Of a DNA stretch of 42,027 bases, positions 25,134 through 31,910 are shown in pieces. The DNA comes from an uncultured Rickettsiales bacterium (lineage in GTDB: Bacteria > Pseudomonadota > Alphaproteobacteria > Rs-D84), in NCBI GenBank assembly GCA_900550565.1, contig URSG01000008.1, positions 1-42,027 of the forward strand, read 5' to 3'. A program made the position numbers and the translations under genes. The first letter of the stretch is position 1. Every line of letters starts with the position of its first letter. The notes beneath the pieces are model-generated. The model made no database searches, was not told where the DNA came from, and worked only from the letters and a program-made list of their open reading frames with translations.

Positions 25134-25822
25134 TTTAATATTTCCAATAATGTTATTCCCAGGTTGTTTTTATCCTTGGCGCGCATTGCGATATATTCAT
25201 AAAAATTCACATCAACAACACGACCAGCCGAACTGGACGCGTGTCGCAGTGTGCCATCTGGCAACAGGAATCCAATATGCACAACCGCCAGGTCTGTCCC
25301 CAGTGTATCACTTTTTTTGTTATTGCCAACAATAAATAAAACAATCAACGGGGCAGGGTTGTTTATCACCTGGACGTTTTCGTACGGGATATATTCCACG
25401 TCCACCGCAACAGGCGCGTCATCTGAAACAATATTATGAACACGTTGCAACCAGGCCGCGCGCTGAATCACGACGTGGCGCATGGCGGTTTTGCCATATT
25501 GCGCGCTGACATTTTTTACCAAATCTGAATTATTCGGAATCCAATCAGATTCTATGAAATGATTGCGATTTACAAAATCCACGTCGCCGTTTTTATAGCG
25601 GATTTTAGTCAACGCACCAACGTCGCCTGCGGCCAGTGATGTTTCAACAAACGTTGTGCAGTCAAACGCGTCTGTGCGAATCAACGGATCTGGGTCTGGG
25701 GCGATGCCTTCGCCCAGTGGGTCGTTCAAATATCTGGCCCCCAGATACTGTGCGCCAATCGTGCTGTCATTGGCGTGCGTCACACACGCGCCCAATGTAA
25801 AAGCAACCAATACCCAACGCAT
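25130..25822 (-). CDS. DUF1460 (amidase-like, NlpC/P60 superfamily) exported protein
   Basis: The 230-aa protein fits DUF1460, a group of papain-fold amidases acting on peptidoglycan fragments in characterised members. The nucleophile region is FDCTTFVET with Cys55. The family N-H pair appears in NRNHFIESDWIPNN, and the catalytic His candidates are in VVHIGFLLPDG and LRHASS. The N-terminus is a short signal sequence; cleavage after THA (about 17) is possible, or LGAC at 10-13 could be a lipobox, though it is close to the start. It overlaps tsaD by 4 nt and starts 5 nt after the small membrane protein, so it is co-transcribed. Confidence 0.8.
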   Translation of the reverse strand: MRWVLVAFTLGACVTHANDSTIGAQYLGARYLNDPLGEGIAPDPDPLIRTDAFDCTTFVETSLAAGDVGALTKIRYKNGDVDFVNRNHFIESDWIPNNSDLVKNVSAQYGKTAMRHVVIQRAAWLQRVHNIVSDDAPVAVDVEYIPYENVQVINNPAPLIVLFIVGNNKKSDTLGTDLAVVHIGFLLPDGTLRHASSSAGRVVDVNFYEYIAMRAKDKNNLGITLLEILK

Positions 25823-25827
25823 AAAAA

Positions 25828-26133
25828 TTATTGATTCTGATTGATTTCAATACCCGTCTGGCACAGTGACGCCGCCGTACGAACGTCCATTTCGCCAGAA
25901 TCTGGGATAGTTGCCATTTTATCAATACAGGCAACCAACAAATTGACATCTTTGTCTGTGGCAACCAACATCTGTGCCGCCGCCGTACGACGATCCACAG
26001 ACGCCTTGCGCCACGCCTTTAAATTGCCGTTTTCTAGTTCGCCGGACCGCATTGTGCACGAGAACACCACAAGCGCCAAAATCAACGTTGCGACACCAAT
26101 CACAAATTTCAAAGATTTCTTTACCGAAAACAT
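25828..26133 (-). CDS. Small membrane-anchored or lipoprotein-like protein
   Basis: The 101-aa protein starts MFSVKKSLKF, followed by a hydrophobic stretch (FVIGVATLILALVVFSC). FSC is a poor lipobox because Phe stands where a small residue is usual, so a plain membrane anchor is equally likely. The remaining 70 residues are soluble and helical, with two Cys. The ATG at 26133 follows AGGGGG at good spacing; an upstream in-frame GTG was rejected. No family is recognised. It sits in a tight operon between DUF2155 and DUF1460 genes. Confidence 0.65.
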   Translation of the reverse strand: MFSVKKSLKFVIGVATLILALVVFSCTMRSGELENGNLKAWRKASVDRRTAAAQMLVATDKDVNLLVACIDKMATIPDSGEMDVRTAASLCQTGIEINQNQ

Positions 26134-26143
26134 CGTTTCCCCC

Positions 26144-26500
26144 TTATTCACATTTTACCAGCCATACATCATAGTCGGCATTTTGCAACGGATTGTCGCC
26201 CGGTTCATTGCGCGACATCCAGCCACCAAAAATCTGTCCTTCGCCAGATTTGGAAATTTCCAAAAACGCGAAATAATCTTCGGCCTGGAACGGGTCGGTT
26301 TGCTTGCACGAACGCACCGTAATATCCAGTTTTTCAAACGTCGCCGTACGTCCCACCGGCAGGTTCACCTGTTGCACCTTGCCAGCGGCCTTGTTCATAA
26401 TGCGAACGGTCGCAGTTTTGCGGTCAATGTATGCGTGCGATGCAATCGGCGCAACCAACGCCATTGCCAGTCCTAACGAAAATAAAAAATTCTTTTTCAT
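26144..26500 (-). CDS. DUF2155 periplasmic protein
   Basis: The 118-aa protein has a signal peptide (MKKNFLFSLGLAMALVAPIASHA, cut after about residue 23) and the DUF2155 core: VRIMNKAAGKVQQVNLPVG, then the Cys in VRSCKQTDP, then GWMSRNEPGDNPLQNADYDV and a C-terminal Cys. The two Cys residues probably form a disulfide. The family is typical of Alphaproteobacteria and its function is not established. The ATG at 26500 was chosen because it starts the signal peptide. The -10 ends 7 nt before it, and an ATG at 26509 lies inside the -10. It heads the operon that leads into tsaD. Confidence 0.82.
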   Translation of the reverse strand: MKKNFLFSLGLAMALVAPIASHAYIDRKTATVRIMNKAAGKVQQVNLPVGRTATFEKLDITVRSCKQTDPFQAEDYFAFLEISKSGEGQIFGGWMSRNEPGDNPLQNADYDVWLVKCE

Positions 26501-26507
26501 ACCTGGC

Positions 26508-26536
26508 ATTTTACAATTCTGTGCCAGCAATGTCAA
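26508..26536 (-). promoter_or_regulatory. Promoter of the DUF2155-tsaD operon, leaderless
   Basis: TTGACA (26536-26531), a 17-nt spacer and TAAAAT (26513-26508) lie on the minus strand. Seven nucleotides separate the -10 from the ATG at 26500. Confidence 0.7.
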
Positions 26537-26552
26537 ATATGTATATATTTAT

Positions 26553-26581
26553 TTGACTTTTGATAAAATTTACATCATAAT
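26553..26581 (+). promoter_or_regulatory. Promoter of the rpsP operon
   Basis: TTGACT (26553-26558), a 17-nt spacer and CATAAT (26576-26581). It leaves a leader of about 130 nt before rpsP. I see no clear terminator or ribosomal-protein binding structure in the leader. Confidence 0.6.
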
Positions 26582-26721
26582 AGCATTCGCAAATCCCACC
26601 AGATTGCCATCACAGTAAATCCAGTTCGCGGTACGCGTGTGGAACATCAACCGACAAGTTTTGTCTTTGATGATGGTTTTTTTGTGTGGTCAAACAGTTA
26701 AAAATACTAAGGAGCAAAATT

Positions 26722-27144
26722 ATGGCAACTGTTATTCGTTTGGCGCGTTTCGGTGCAAAAAAACGCCCATATTATCATGTTGTTGTCACGGATTCGCGCA
26801 ACGCACGTAATTCTGGCAATGTTTTGGAAGTCGTTGGTAAATACGACCCAATGCAACCACGCGACAGTGAAAAACGCGTTAGCTTGGACATTGAAAAGAT
26901 AAAGTCTTGGTTGTCCAAGGGTGCAAAACCATCTGACCGTGTGTATCGTTTCTTGGCGAACGCAGATTTGGTTGCAAAGCGCATTGTGCCTGTCCAGACA
27001 AAGAAACATTTGCAGTCTGAAAAGACCCAGATGAAAATCAAAGACAAGGCTGAAAAATTGGCGAAAATCGCCGAAGAAAAGGCCGCCGCAGAGGCCGCTG
27101 CAAAAGAAGCAGCCGCAGCCCCAGCGGAAACAGTCGCTGAATAA
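26722..27144 (+). CDS. rpsP: 30S ribosomal protein S16
   Basis: The 140-aa protein begins with the bS16 signature ATVIRLARFGAKKRPYYHVVV, then EVVGKYDPM and WLSKGAKPSDRV. It has a long Lys/Ala/Glu tail (about 105-140), common in Alphaproteobacteria. An AAGGAG ribosome-binding site precedes ATG 26722. It is the first gene of the rpsP-rimM-trmD-rplS operon. Confidence 0.97.
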   Translation: MATVIRLARFGAKKRPYYHVVVTDSRNARNSGNVLEVVGKYDPMQPRDSEKRVSLDIEKIKSWLSKGAKPSDRVYRFLANADLVAKRIVPVQTKKHLQSEKTQMKIKDKAEKLAKIAEEKAAAEAAAKEAAAAPAETVAE

Positions 27145-27155
27145 TTTTGCAAACC

Positions 27156-27182
27156 TGTGCGCCCACAACACGTGGGCGCGTT
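27156..27182 (+). other. Intercistronic hairpin between rpsP and rimM
   Basis: A perfect 8-bp stem, GCGCCCAC/GTGGGCGC, with loop AACAC but no T run follows. It may stabilise the rpsP mRNA end or partly reduce read-through into rimM and trmD, which are needed in lower amounts. Confidence 0.6.
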
Positions 27183-27195
27183 CAGTAAATATACT

Positions 27196-27660
27196 ATGTC
27201 AGAAACATCAAAAATCTTGGTTGGAAAAATCGTCGCACCCCAGGGTATCCGGGGCGAGTTTCGCGTCCAGACATATACAGCCAGTCCAATGGATTTCCAG
27301 AAATTTGAAATCCTGTGCGATTGCTGTGCGCCGGACGCATTTCACTTTGTGCGTCGTTTAAATCCGACATCTGATGTTATCGTTGCAAAAATAGACGGCA
27401 TAAACGACCGCACTGCAGCCGAAGGATTGCGCGGAACCCAGTTGTTTATTACGCGCGACGCATTACCAGAAACATCAGACGGCGAATATTACCAATCTGA
27501 TTTAATTGGTTTTACGGTCGTGCGCGACAATCGTGAACTGGGGCGCGTGGCGTGTTTTCAAAACTATGGTGCCGGCGATATTATTGAACTGGATAACGGG
27601 GATATGGTGTCGTTCTTGGGCGCAGATGTTGATATGGCAAACAAAATTATCACGGTATAA
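27196..27660 (+). CDS. rimM: Ribosome maturation factor RimM
   Basis: The 154-aa protein assists late assembly of the 30S head and binds S19. The N-terminal domain has VGKIVAPQGIRGEFRVQTYT, and the C-terminal PRC-barrel begins at about YYQSDLIGFTVV. No strong ribosome-binding site is visible before ATG 27196, which lies downstream of an intercistronic hairpin. The stop overlaps the trmD start by one base (TAATG). Confidence 0.93.
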   Translation: MSETSKILVGKIVAPQGIRGEFRVQTYTASPMDFQKFEILCDCCAPDAFHFVRRLNPTSDVIVAKIDGINDRTAAEGLRGTQLFITRDALPETSDGEYYQSDLIGFTVVRDNRELGRVACFQNYGAGDIIELDNGDMVSFLGADVDMANKIITV

Positions 27661-28349
27661 TGATGCACTTTAACATACTGACCATTTTTCCAGAAATGTT
27701 TCCGGGCACACTGTCCGGTGGGGTGGTTGGTCGTGCATTAGAACGCGGAATATGGTCGTATGACGCGATAAATATTCGTGATTTTGCAATCAATAATTAT
27801 GGCAGTGTTGATGACGAACAATTCGGTGGTGGGGCCGGTATGGTTATGCGCCCAGACGCACTGGGTGCGGCGATTGATTCTGTCAAAACACGTGGTCGGG
27901 TTATTTATTTTTCCCCACTTGGCCCAACACTGAACCAAAAAATGGTGCGCCAGTTTGCCGCCAATCGGGACGCAACATACACATTGCTGTGTGGCCGATA
28001 CGAAGGAATTGACCAACGAATCATTGATGAATATGATATAATGGAATTATCAATCGGCGATTATATACTGTCTGGGGGTGAAATTGCCGCCCAAGTTTTT
28101 ATTGACAGTTGTGTTCGCGTGATGGATAATGTTCTGCACGGTGGCAGTGAATCCACTGCAAACGAAAGTTTTGAAATCGGGGGGCTGGAATGGCCGTTAT
28201 ACACCCGCCCGTCAGTATGGCGTGGACGCAATGTCCCAGAAGTCCTGCTGTCCGGTCACCACGGCAACATAGAACGGTGGCGGAAACAACAATCGGACGA
28301 AATAACAAAACAACGTCGTCCGGATTTAATAAAGGAAAACAAAAAATGA
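27660..28349 (+). CDS. trmD: tRNA (guanine-N1)-methyltransferase
   Basis: The 229-aa SPOUT enzyme makes m1G37 in tRNAs for Leu, Pro and Arg and prevents +1 frameshifting. Motifs are LTIFPEMFPG, DDEQFGGGAGMVMRPD, the knot segments LLCGRYEGIDQR and SIGDYILSGGEIA, and YTRPSVW with LLSGHHGNIERWR. It overlaps rimM by 1 nt and rplS by 4 nt (ATGA), giving strong coupling. Confidence 0.97.
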   Translation: MMHFNILTIFPEMFPGTLSGGVVGRALERGIWSYDAINIRDFAINNYGSVDDEQFGGGAGMVMRPDALGAAIDSVKTRGRVIYFSPLGPTLNQKMVRQFAANRDATYTLLCGRYEGIDQRIIDEYDIMELSIGDYILSGGEIAAQVFIDSCVRVMDNVLHGGSESTANESFEIGGLEWPLYTRPSVWRGRNVPEVLLSGHHGNIERWRKQQSDEITKQRRPDLIKENKK

Positions 28350-28735
28350 ACATCATTAAAAAAATTGAAGCAGCCCAGGTTGAAAAACTGAAAACGAGCA
28401 AAAAAATCCCTGAATTCAAAGCAGGTGATACATTGAAAGTCTATGTCAAAATCAAAGATGGCGACAAATTCCGTATTCAGGTTTTTGAAGGTGTTGTTAT
28501 CGCACGTGATGGTGGCACAGGCAACAACGCATCGTTCACGGTTCGTCGTGAATCGTATGGTGTTGGTGTTGAACGTAAATTCCCATTGTACACACCAGCG
28601 ATTGAAAAAATTGAAAAGGTGCGTATTGGTCGCGTTCGTCGTGCTAAATTGTTCTTCCTGCGCGGATTGTCCGGCAAAAAGGCCAGAATCGTTGAAGATT
28701 TGGCTGCGACATCTGCAGAAAAGAACGCAAAATAA
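28346..28735 (+). CDS. rplS: 50S ribosomal protein L19
   Basis: The 129-aa bL19 has the signatures FKAGDTLKVYVKI, FEGVVIARDGGTGNNASFTVRR and GVGVERKFPLYTPAIEKIEKV, plus the Arg-rich RVRRAKLFFLRG. The start lies inside the trmD stop (ATGA), with an AAAGGAAAA ribosome-binding site. It is the last gene of the operon, followed by a terminator. Confidence 0.97.
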   Translation: MNIIKKIEAAQVEKLKTSKKIPEFKAGDTLKVYVKIKDGDKFRIQVFEGVVIARDGGTGNNASFTVRRESYGVGVERKFPLYTPAIEKIEKVRIGRVRRAKLFFLRGLSGKKARIVEDLAATSAEKNAK

Positions 28736-28752
28736 TTTGGATTTATTCAAAT

Positions 28753-28786
28753 TAAAAATCCCCACATTTGTGGGGATTTTTTTTAA
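28753..28786. terminator. Terminator between rplS and gdhA
   Basis: The stem AAAATCCCCACA/TGTGGGGATTTT with loop TT has T runs on both strands and separates convergent genes. Confidence 0.85.
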
Positions 28787-30036
28787 TACCAACCGCGCAG
28801 TTTCATCGCACTGGCAATACGTTTAATAGAATGCATATATGCCGCTTCGCGCATAGACACATTGTATTCGTTTTTGATTTTATAAATTGCATCAAACGCG
28901 TTTTTCATCGCCGCAATTTCTTTTTCTTCAACCTCGGATTCTGGCCAATAATAACCATATCGGTTCTGGACCCACTCAAAGTAAGACACGGTCACGCCAC
29001 CGGCATTGGCCAAAATATCCGGCACCAGCATTACGCCACGCGACGCCAGTATATTTTCCCCTTCCAGTGTTGTTGGGCCATTTGCACCTTCTACCACCAG
29101 GTCTGTTTTAATCAACGGCGCAGTTTCTGCGTTGATTGTGTTTTCCATTGCGCACGGCGTCAACACATCAACGTCCAATCCCCAGAACGTGGCAACATCA
29201 ATTTCTGTTGCACCTGGGAATCCCTGGATACTGCCTTTGTTTTGGGCCTTGAACGCCATCAGCGCGTCAATATCAATTCCGTTTTCATTGAACAGTGTTG
29301 TGTTCCACTCGGCTATGGCGACGATTTTTGCGCCCATATCATAACTGCATTTGGCGGTAAAACTGCCGACGTTGCCAAATCCCTGGATCGCGATACGCGC
29401 ACCACGCATTTGTTTGTTTTTGGTCTGCAACGCCTGGGCAATGATGATTGAAATTCCCAAGCCGGTTGCCTTGGTGCGGCCCAAACTGCCGGCCAGGTCA
29501 ACAGGTTTGCCGGTGAATGTTCCGAACGACGCTTCGCCAGACAATTTGATATATTCATCAATCATCCACGCCATAATTTGACCATTGGTGTTGACGTCTG
29601 GGGCCGGGACATCTTTCTTTTCGCCCAGGATTGGATAAATCGCATCAACATACCCACGGCACAGGCGTTCCAATTCGCCGGCCGATAATGTTTTAGGGTC
29701 AACGATAATGCCACCTTTGCCACCGCCATACGGAATACCCGTCACGGCGCATTTGAACGTCATCCATATAGACAGGGCCGAAACCTCGTCCTTGGTCACC
29801 ATCGGGTGAAAACGCACGCCACCCTTGGACGGGCCGATTGCCGTATTATGCTGGGCGCGATACCCGGTAAAGACGCGAATACTGCCGTCGTCCATACGAA
29901 CGGGAATTGATACCTCTAATGTGCGCTGTGGATTTTTTAGTATTTCATACACGTCCGCCGGCAGACCTAACTTGTCGCACGCAACCTTGACGCGGCTTTG
30001 TGCAGCGACCAACGGATTCATATTTTCATTTGCCAT
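28783..30036 (-). CDS. gdhA: Glutamate dehydrogenase
   Basis: The 417-aa hexameric enzyme interconverts glutamate with 2-oxoglutarate and ammonia. Motifs are KGGVRFHP, the catalytic-lysine loop FKCAVTGIPYGGGKGG, the catalytic Asp in APDVNTNG, the Rossmann turn GFGNVGSF, and VEGANGPTT. Length and sequence fit the NAD-dependent catabolic type (RocG/GudB-like) rather than the 450-aa NADP type of enterobacteria. The residue after the second nucleotide-binding strand (IAEW) cannot settle the cofactor. A GGGAG ribosome-binding site precedes the ATG. The promoter region carries a CCTAGG palindrome. It is the only nitrogen-metabolism gene here. Confidence 0.95.
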   Translation of the reverse strand: MANENMNPLVAAQSRVKVACDKLGLPADVYEILKNPQRTLEVSIPVRMDDGSIRVFTGYRAQHNTAIGPSKGGVRFHPMVTKDEVSALSIWMTFKCAVTGIPYGGGKGGIIVDPKTLSAGELERLCRGYVDAIYPILGEKKDVPAPDVNTNGQIMAWMIDEYIKLSGEASFGTFTGKPVDLAGSLGRTKATGLGISIIIAQALQTKNKQMRGARIAIQGFGNVGSFTAKCSYDMGAKIVAIAEWNTTLFNENGIDIDALMAFKAQNKGSIQGFPGATEIDVATFWGLDVDVLTPCAMENTINAETAPLIKTDLVVEGANGPTTLEGENILASRGVMLVPDILANAGGVTVSYFEWVQNRYGYYWPESEVEEKEIAAMKNAFDAIYKIKNEYNVSMREAAYMHSIKRIASAMKLRGWY

Positions 30037-30079
30037 TATAATCTCCCTTGTAATGAATAATAATGTTCAGGCACTGTTC

Positions 30080-30108
30080 AGCCTAGGACAGCCAGGACAA
30101 AAAAGCAA
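30080..30108 (-). promoter_or_regulatory. Candidate gdhA promoter overlapping CCTAGG
   Basis: TTGCTT (30108-30103), a 17-nt spacer and TAGGCT (30085-30080) lie on the minus strand. The -10 overlaps the palindrome CCTAGG (30082-30087), the same arrangement as upstream of the gene starting at 5310. Confidence 0.35.
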
Positions 30109-30162
30109 AAACTTTTTGTTCTGGACTTTTGTTGCATATAGGTATAAAATTGCGCCGAACCC

Positions 30163-30236
30163 GCGGGCGTAGTATAATGGTAGAACGAAAGCTTCCCAAG
30201 CTTTAGGCGAGGGTTCGATTCCCTTCGCCCGCACCA
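30163..30236 (+). tRNA. tRNA-Gly, anticodon CCC
   Basis: The 74-nt tRNA has acceptor stem GCGGGCG/CGCCCGC, anticodon loop TTCCCAA giving CCC (codon GGG), a T-loop TTCGATT, discriminator A and encoded CCA. It closely resembles E. coli glyU. A TATAAA lies at 30143-30148 upstream. Confidence 0.95.
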
Positions 30237-30240
30237 AAAA

Positions 30241-30270
30241 TTAAATCGGCATTTTGCCGATTTTATTTTT
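30241..30270 (+). terminator. Terminator of tRNA-Gly, inside repeat copy 1
   Basis: The stem AAATCGGCA-TTT-TGCCGATTT is followed by TATTTTT. An identical hairpin starts at 30523 in repeat copy 2. Confidence 0.75.
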
Positions 30271-30341
30271 GGCATGTGGCGACGGAAGAGAACCCGACCA
30301 GAGGGTTCGAAAACAAGTAGATTTTGCAAGTGAAACGCCGC
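30241..30341 (+). repeat. 101-bp intergenic repeat, copy 1
   Basis: The block begins TTAAATCGGCATTTTGCCGA and ends AAACGCCGC. It is repeated at 30522-30622 with only two visible mismatches. The block contains a terminator hairpin and no credible gene; short frames reading through it are not supported by start or codon signals. Confidence 0.9.
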
Positions 30342-30364
30342 GAAATCGTCACGGTTTGCCCGCA

Positions 30365-30381
30365 GGCATTTTTTAAATGCC
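30365..30381. repeat. Inverted repeat GGCATTT/AAATGCC
   Basis: A perfect 7-bp stem with loop TTT directly precedes the tRNA-Gly 3'-end remnant. It could mark a recombination or processing site. Confidence 0.5.
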
Positions 30382-30405
30382 GAGGGATTCCCTTCGCCCG
30401 CACCA
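30381..30405 (+). pseudogene. Duplicated 3' end of tRNA-Gly
   Basis: The 25 bases match the last 29 bases of the tRNA-Gly gene (30208-30236), including the CCA, except for a 4-base deletion of TTCG in the T-loop. The 5' part of the tRNA is absent. This looks like an att-type remnant or a partial duplication. Confidence 0.85.
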
Positions 30406-30406
30406 C

Positions 30407-30442
30407 CAATTTTCACCGCAGCGTAGCAAGGGCTGAAAATTG
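30407..30442. repeat. Inverted repeat CAATTTTCA/TGAAAATTG
   Basis: A perfect 9-bp stem encloses an 18-base GC-rich loop, CCGCAGCGTAGCAAGGGC. It has no T run and is not a standard terminator. It resembles small dispersed palindromic elements. Confidence 0.6.
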
Positions 30443-30521
30443 AGTGTCCGCCGTAGCATTGTTTGTTATTGTGAACATAAAATTATTATTAGTGGCGCAG
30501 GCGGACTGTATGCAAATTATG
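30443..30521. other. Intergenic segment between repeat copies, no gene seen
   Basis: The segment holds GTCCGCC (30446-30452) facing GCAGGCGGAC (30497-30506). The latter recurs at 30621-30630, right at the end of repeat copy 2. I see no open frame with a ribosome-binding site. Confidence 0.5.
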
Positions 30522-30622
30522 TTAAATCGGCATTTTGCCGATTTTATTTTTGGCATGTGGCGACGGAAGAAAACCCGACCAGAGGGTTTGAAAACAAGTA
30601 GATTTTGCAAGTGAAACGCCGC
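30522..30622 (+). repeat. 101-bp intergenic repeat, copy 2
   Basis: The second copy of the block at 30241-30341, in the same orientation and 281 bases downstream. The two visible differences are GAAGAA for GAAGAG and GTTTGA for GTTCGA. The surrounding sequences are unrelated, so it is not a simple tandem duplication. Confidence 0.9.
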
Positions 30623-30652
30623 AGGCGGACAACAATATTTAGAATACACAAA

Positions 30653-30680
30653 AATTAAACCGGCGTTTCGCCGGTTCTTT
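30653..30680. terminator. Terminator of the LysM gene
   Basis: The stem AACCGGCG-TTT-CGCCGGTT has A/T runs on both sides. It ends the leftward LysM gene at 30680. Confidence 0.8.
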
Positions 30681-31804
30681 TATTTGCCATCAACTGGGAT
30701 TTGCAACAACTGTTTCGGATAAATCAAATCTGGATTTTCAATGTTATTGCGTTCGGCAATAATGCTGAACAATACACCACGGCGCAGGAAATTACGCGCA
30801 ATAATCCACAGGCAATCGCCACGACGCACCGTGTAATACGTGTCATCATCGCCAGTCATTTCTGGCATTGTAAATCTGTGGCCAACCTGGGCGACGGTGC
30901 GACCATCACCATCGTGCAGACGAACGGTCAAAACGTATTCTTTGCCGGTTTCCAATTCGCCAACGTCTGCGCCCAGGCCAAAGTGTTTATGGTCAGACAC
31001 ACGCGCAAAACCGATATATTTGTTATCCAGCGACAGCGACACGCGCAAACGCGGCAATGCGTCACCGGTCACGACAATACGACCTGTGTCCAAATAGTCA
31101 ATTTTAGACACGACTAAATCGCCGTCAGCCAACATTGTAGGGGCCTGCAACATAGTGCTGCCACTGCGTGTCATCAATAATGACACAGAATTTTTATATC
31201 CGCGTGGCGAAATATAAACAAACACGTTTTCAACGGATTTAACCGCAGGTGCAGCACCAACCAACGATATTGTATAGTTGCCGGGTTCAAATACGCGTGT
31301 TGGCGCATAAACGAATTCGCCATCTGAATCTGTGCGTTCGGTTGCGACAATTTTGCCATTGATAACCACAGATATATTCTGGTGCGGAACCCAGCGTCCG
31401 GCAATTACCAATGTGCCTGCTGGTTCAATACGCACAATATCAAATGATGGGACGGTGTTTTCAACGGTCTGGACAACCGGTTCTGGAATTGCAGGAATAA
31501 CGACAACGCGCGACTGGTTTCCGCCACGGACAAACACAACCCAAATTGCAACAAACACAACCAAAATCGCACACGCAATCGGAAACCAATACGCACGCAG
31601 ACCGCTGTGCTTGCTTTGCTTTTCAGGACGAACCGCAGTGGCCACATCGTCTGGGCGTGGTGCAGGGCGCGCAAATATATTCAAAGTTTTTAAAAAGCGT
31701 CGGGCAAAATTGCGACGATTTTCCATCCAGTCGTTTTGTTGCGCGATTGCGTCATTGATTAAATCGTCTGTTGAACGTTTGATTTTTTTGTTTTGTTTTG
31801 CCAT
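30680..31804 (-). CDS. Membrane-anchored LysM peptidoglycan-binding protein
   Basis: The 374-aa protein has a basic cytoplasmic N-terminal part (1-68), one membrane span (about 72-91, YWFPIACAILVVFVAIWVVF) and a periplasmic body. The body holds two or three Ig-like beta segments, for example RIEPAGTLVIAGRWVPHQNISVVINGK and a later IDYLDTGRIVVTGDAL repeat. The C-terminal LysM domain (about 325-372, YYTVRRGDCLWIIARN to LIYPKQLLQIP) binds glycan chains of peptidoglycan. This architecture is common in Alphaproteobacteria. A GGAG ribosome-binding site precedes the ATG. It probably links the inner membrane to the wall. Confidence 0.88.
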   Translation of the reverse strand: MAKQNKKIKRSTDDLINDAIAQQNDWMENRRNFARRFLKTLNIFARPAPRPDDVATAVRPEKQSKHSGLRAYWFPIACAILVVFVAIWVVFVRGGNQSRVVVIPAIPEPVVQTVENTVPSFDIVRIEPAGTLVIAGRWVPHQNISVVINGKIVATERTDSDGEFVYAPTRVFEPGNYTISLVGAAPAVKSVENVFVYISPRGYKNSVSLLMTRSGSTMLQAPTMLADGDLVVSKIDYLDTGRIVVTGDALPRLRVSLSLDNKYIGFARVSDHKHFGLGADVGELETGKEYVLTVRLHDGDGRTVAQVGHRFTMPEMTGDDDTYYTVRRGDCLWIIARNFLRRGVLFSIIAERNNIENPDLIYPKQLLQIPVDGK

Positions 31805-31910
31805 AACGCATCTCCGTAAAATGTGAATTTAATACTGGACAAATTATTGCAAATAATCTTTCTTTGTCAACTTAAATATGCTATAATCAGCAAGAAACCA
31901 AGGGGAGATT

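Noticed and set aside
26582..26721. Possible riboswitch or ribosomal-protein leader before rpsP
   Set aside because: No convincing stem set or terminator/anti-terminator pair could be drawn by eye.
30078..30649. Two leftward frames sharing a similar peptide in the repeat region
   Set aside because: The similarity comes from the 101-bp DNA repeat. One frame is also antisense to tRNA-Gly, and neither has a start signal or a conserved family.
30237..30660. CRISPR array
   Set aside because: Only two copies of a long 101-bp repeat are present, with unequal surroundings and no regular short spacers or cas genes.
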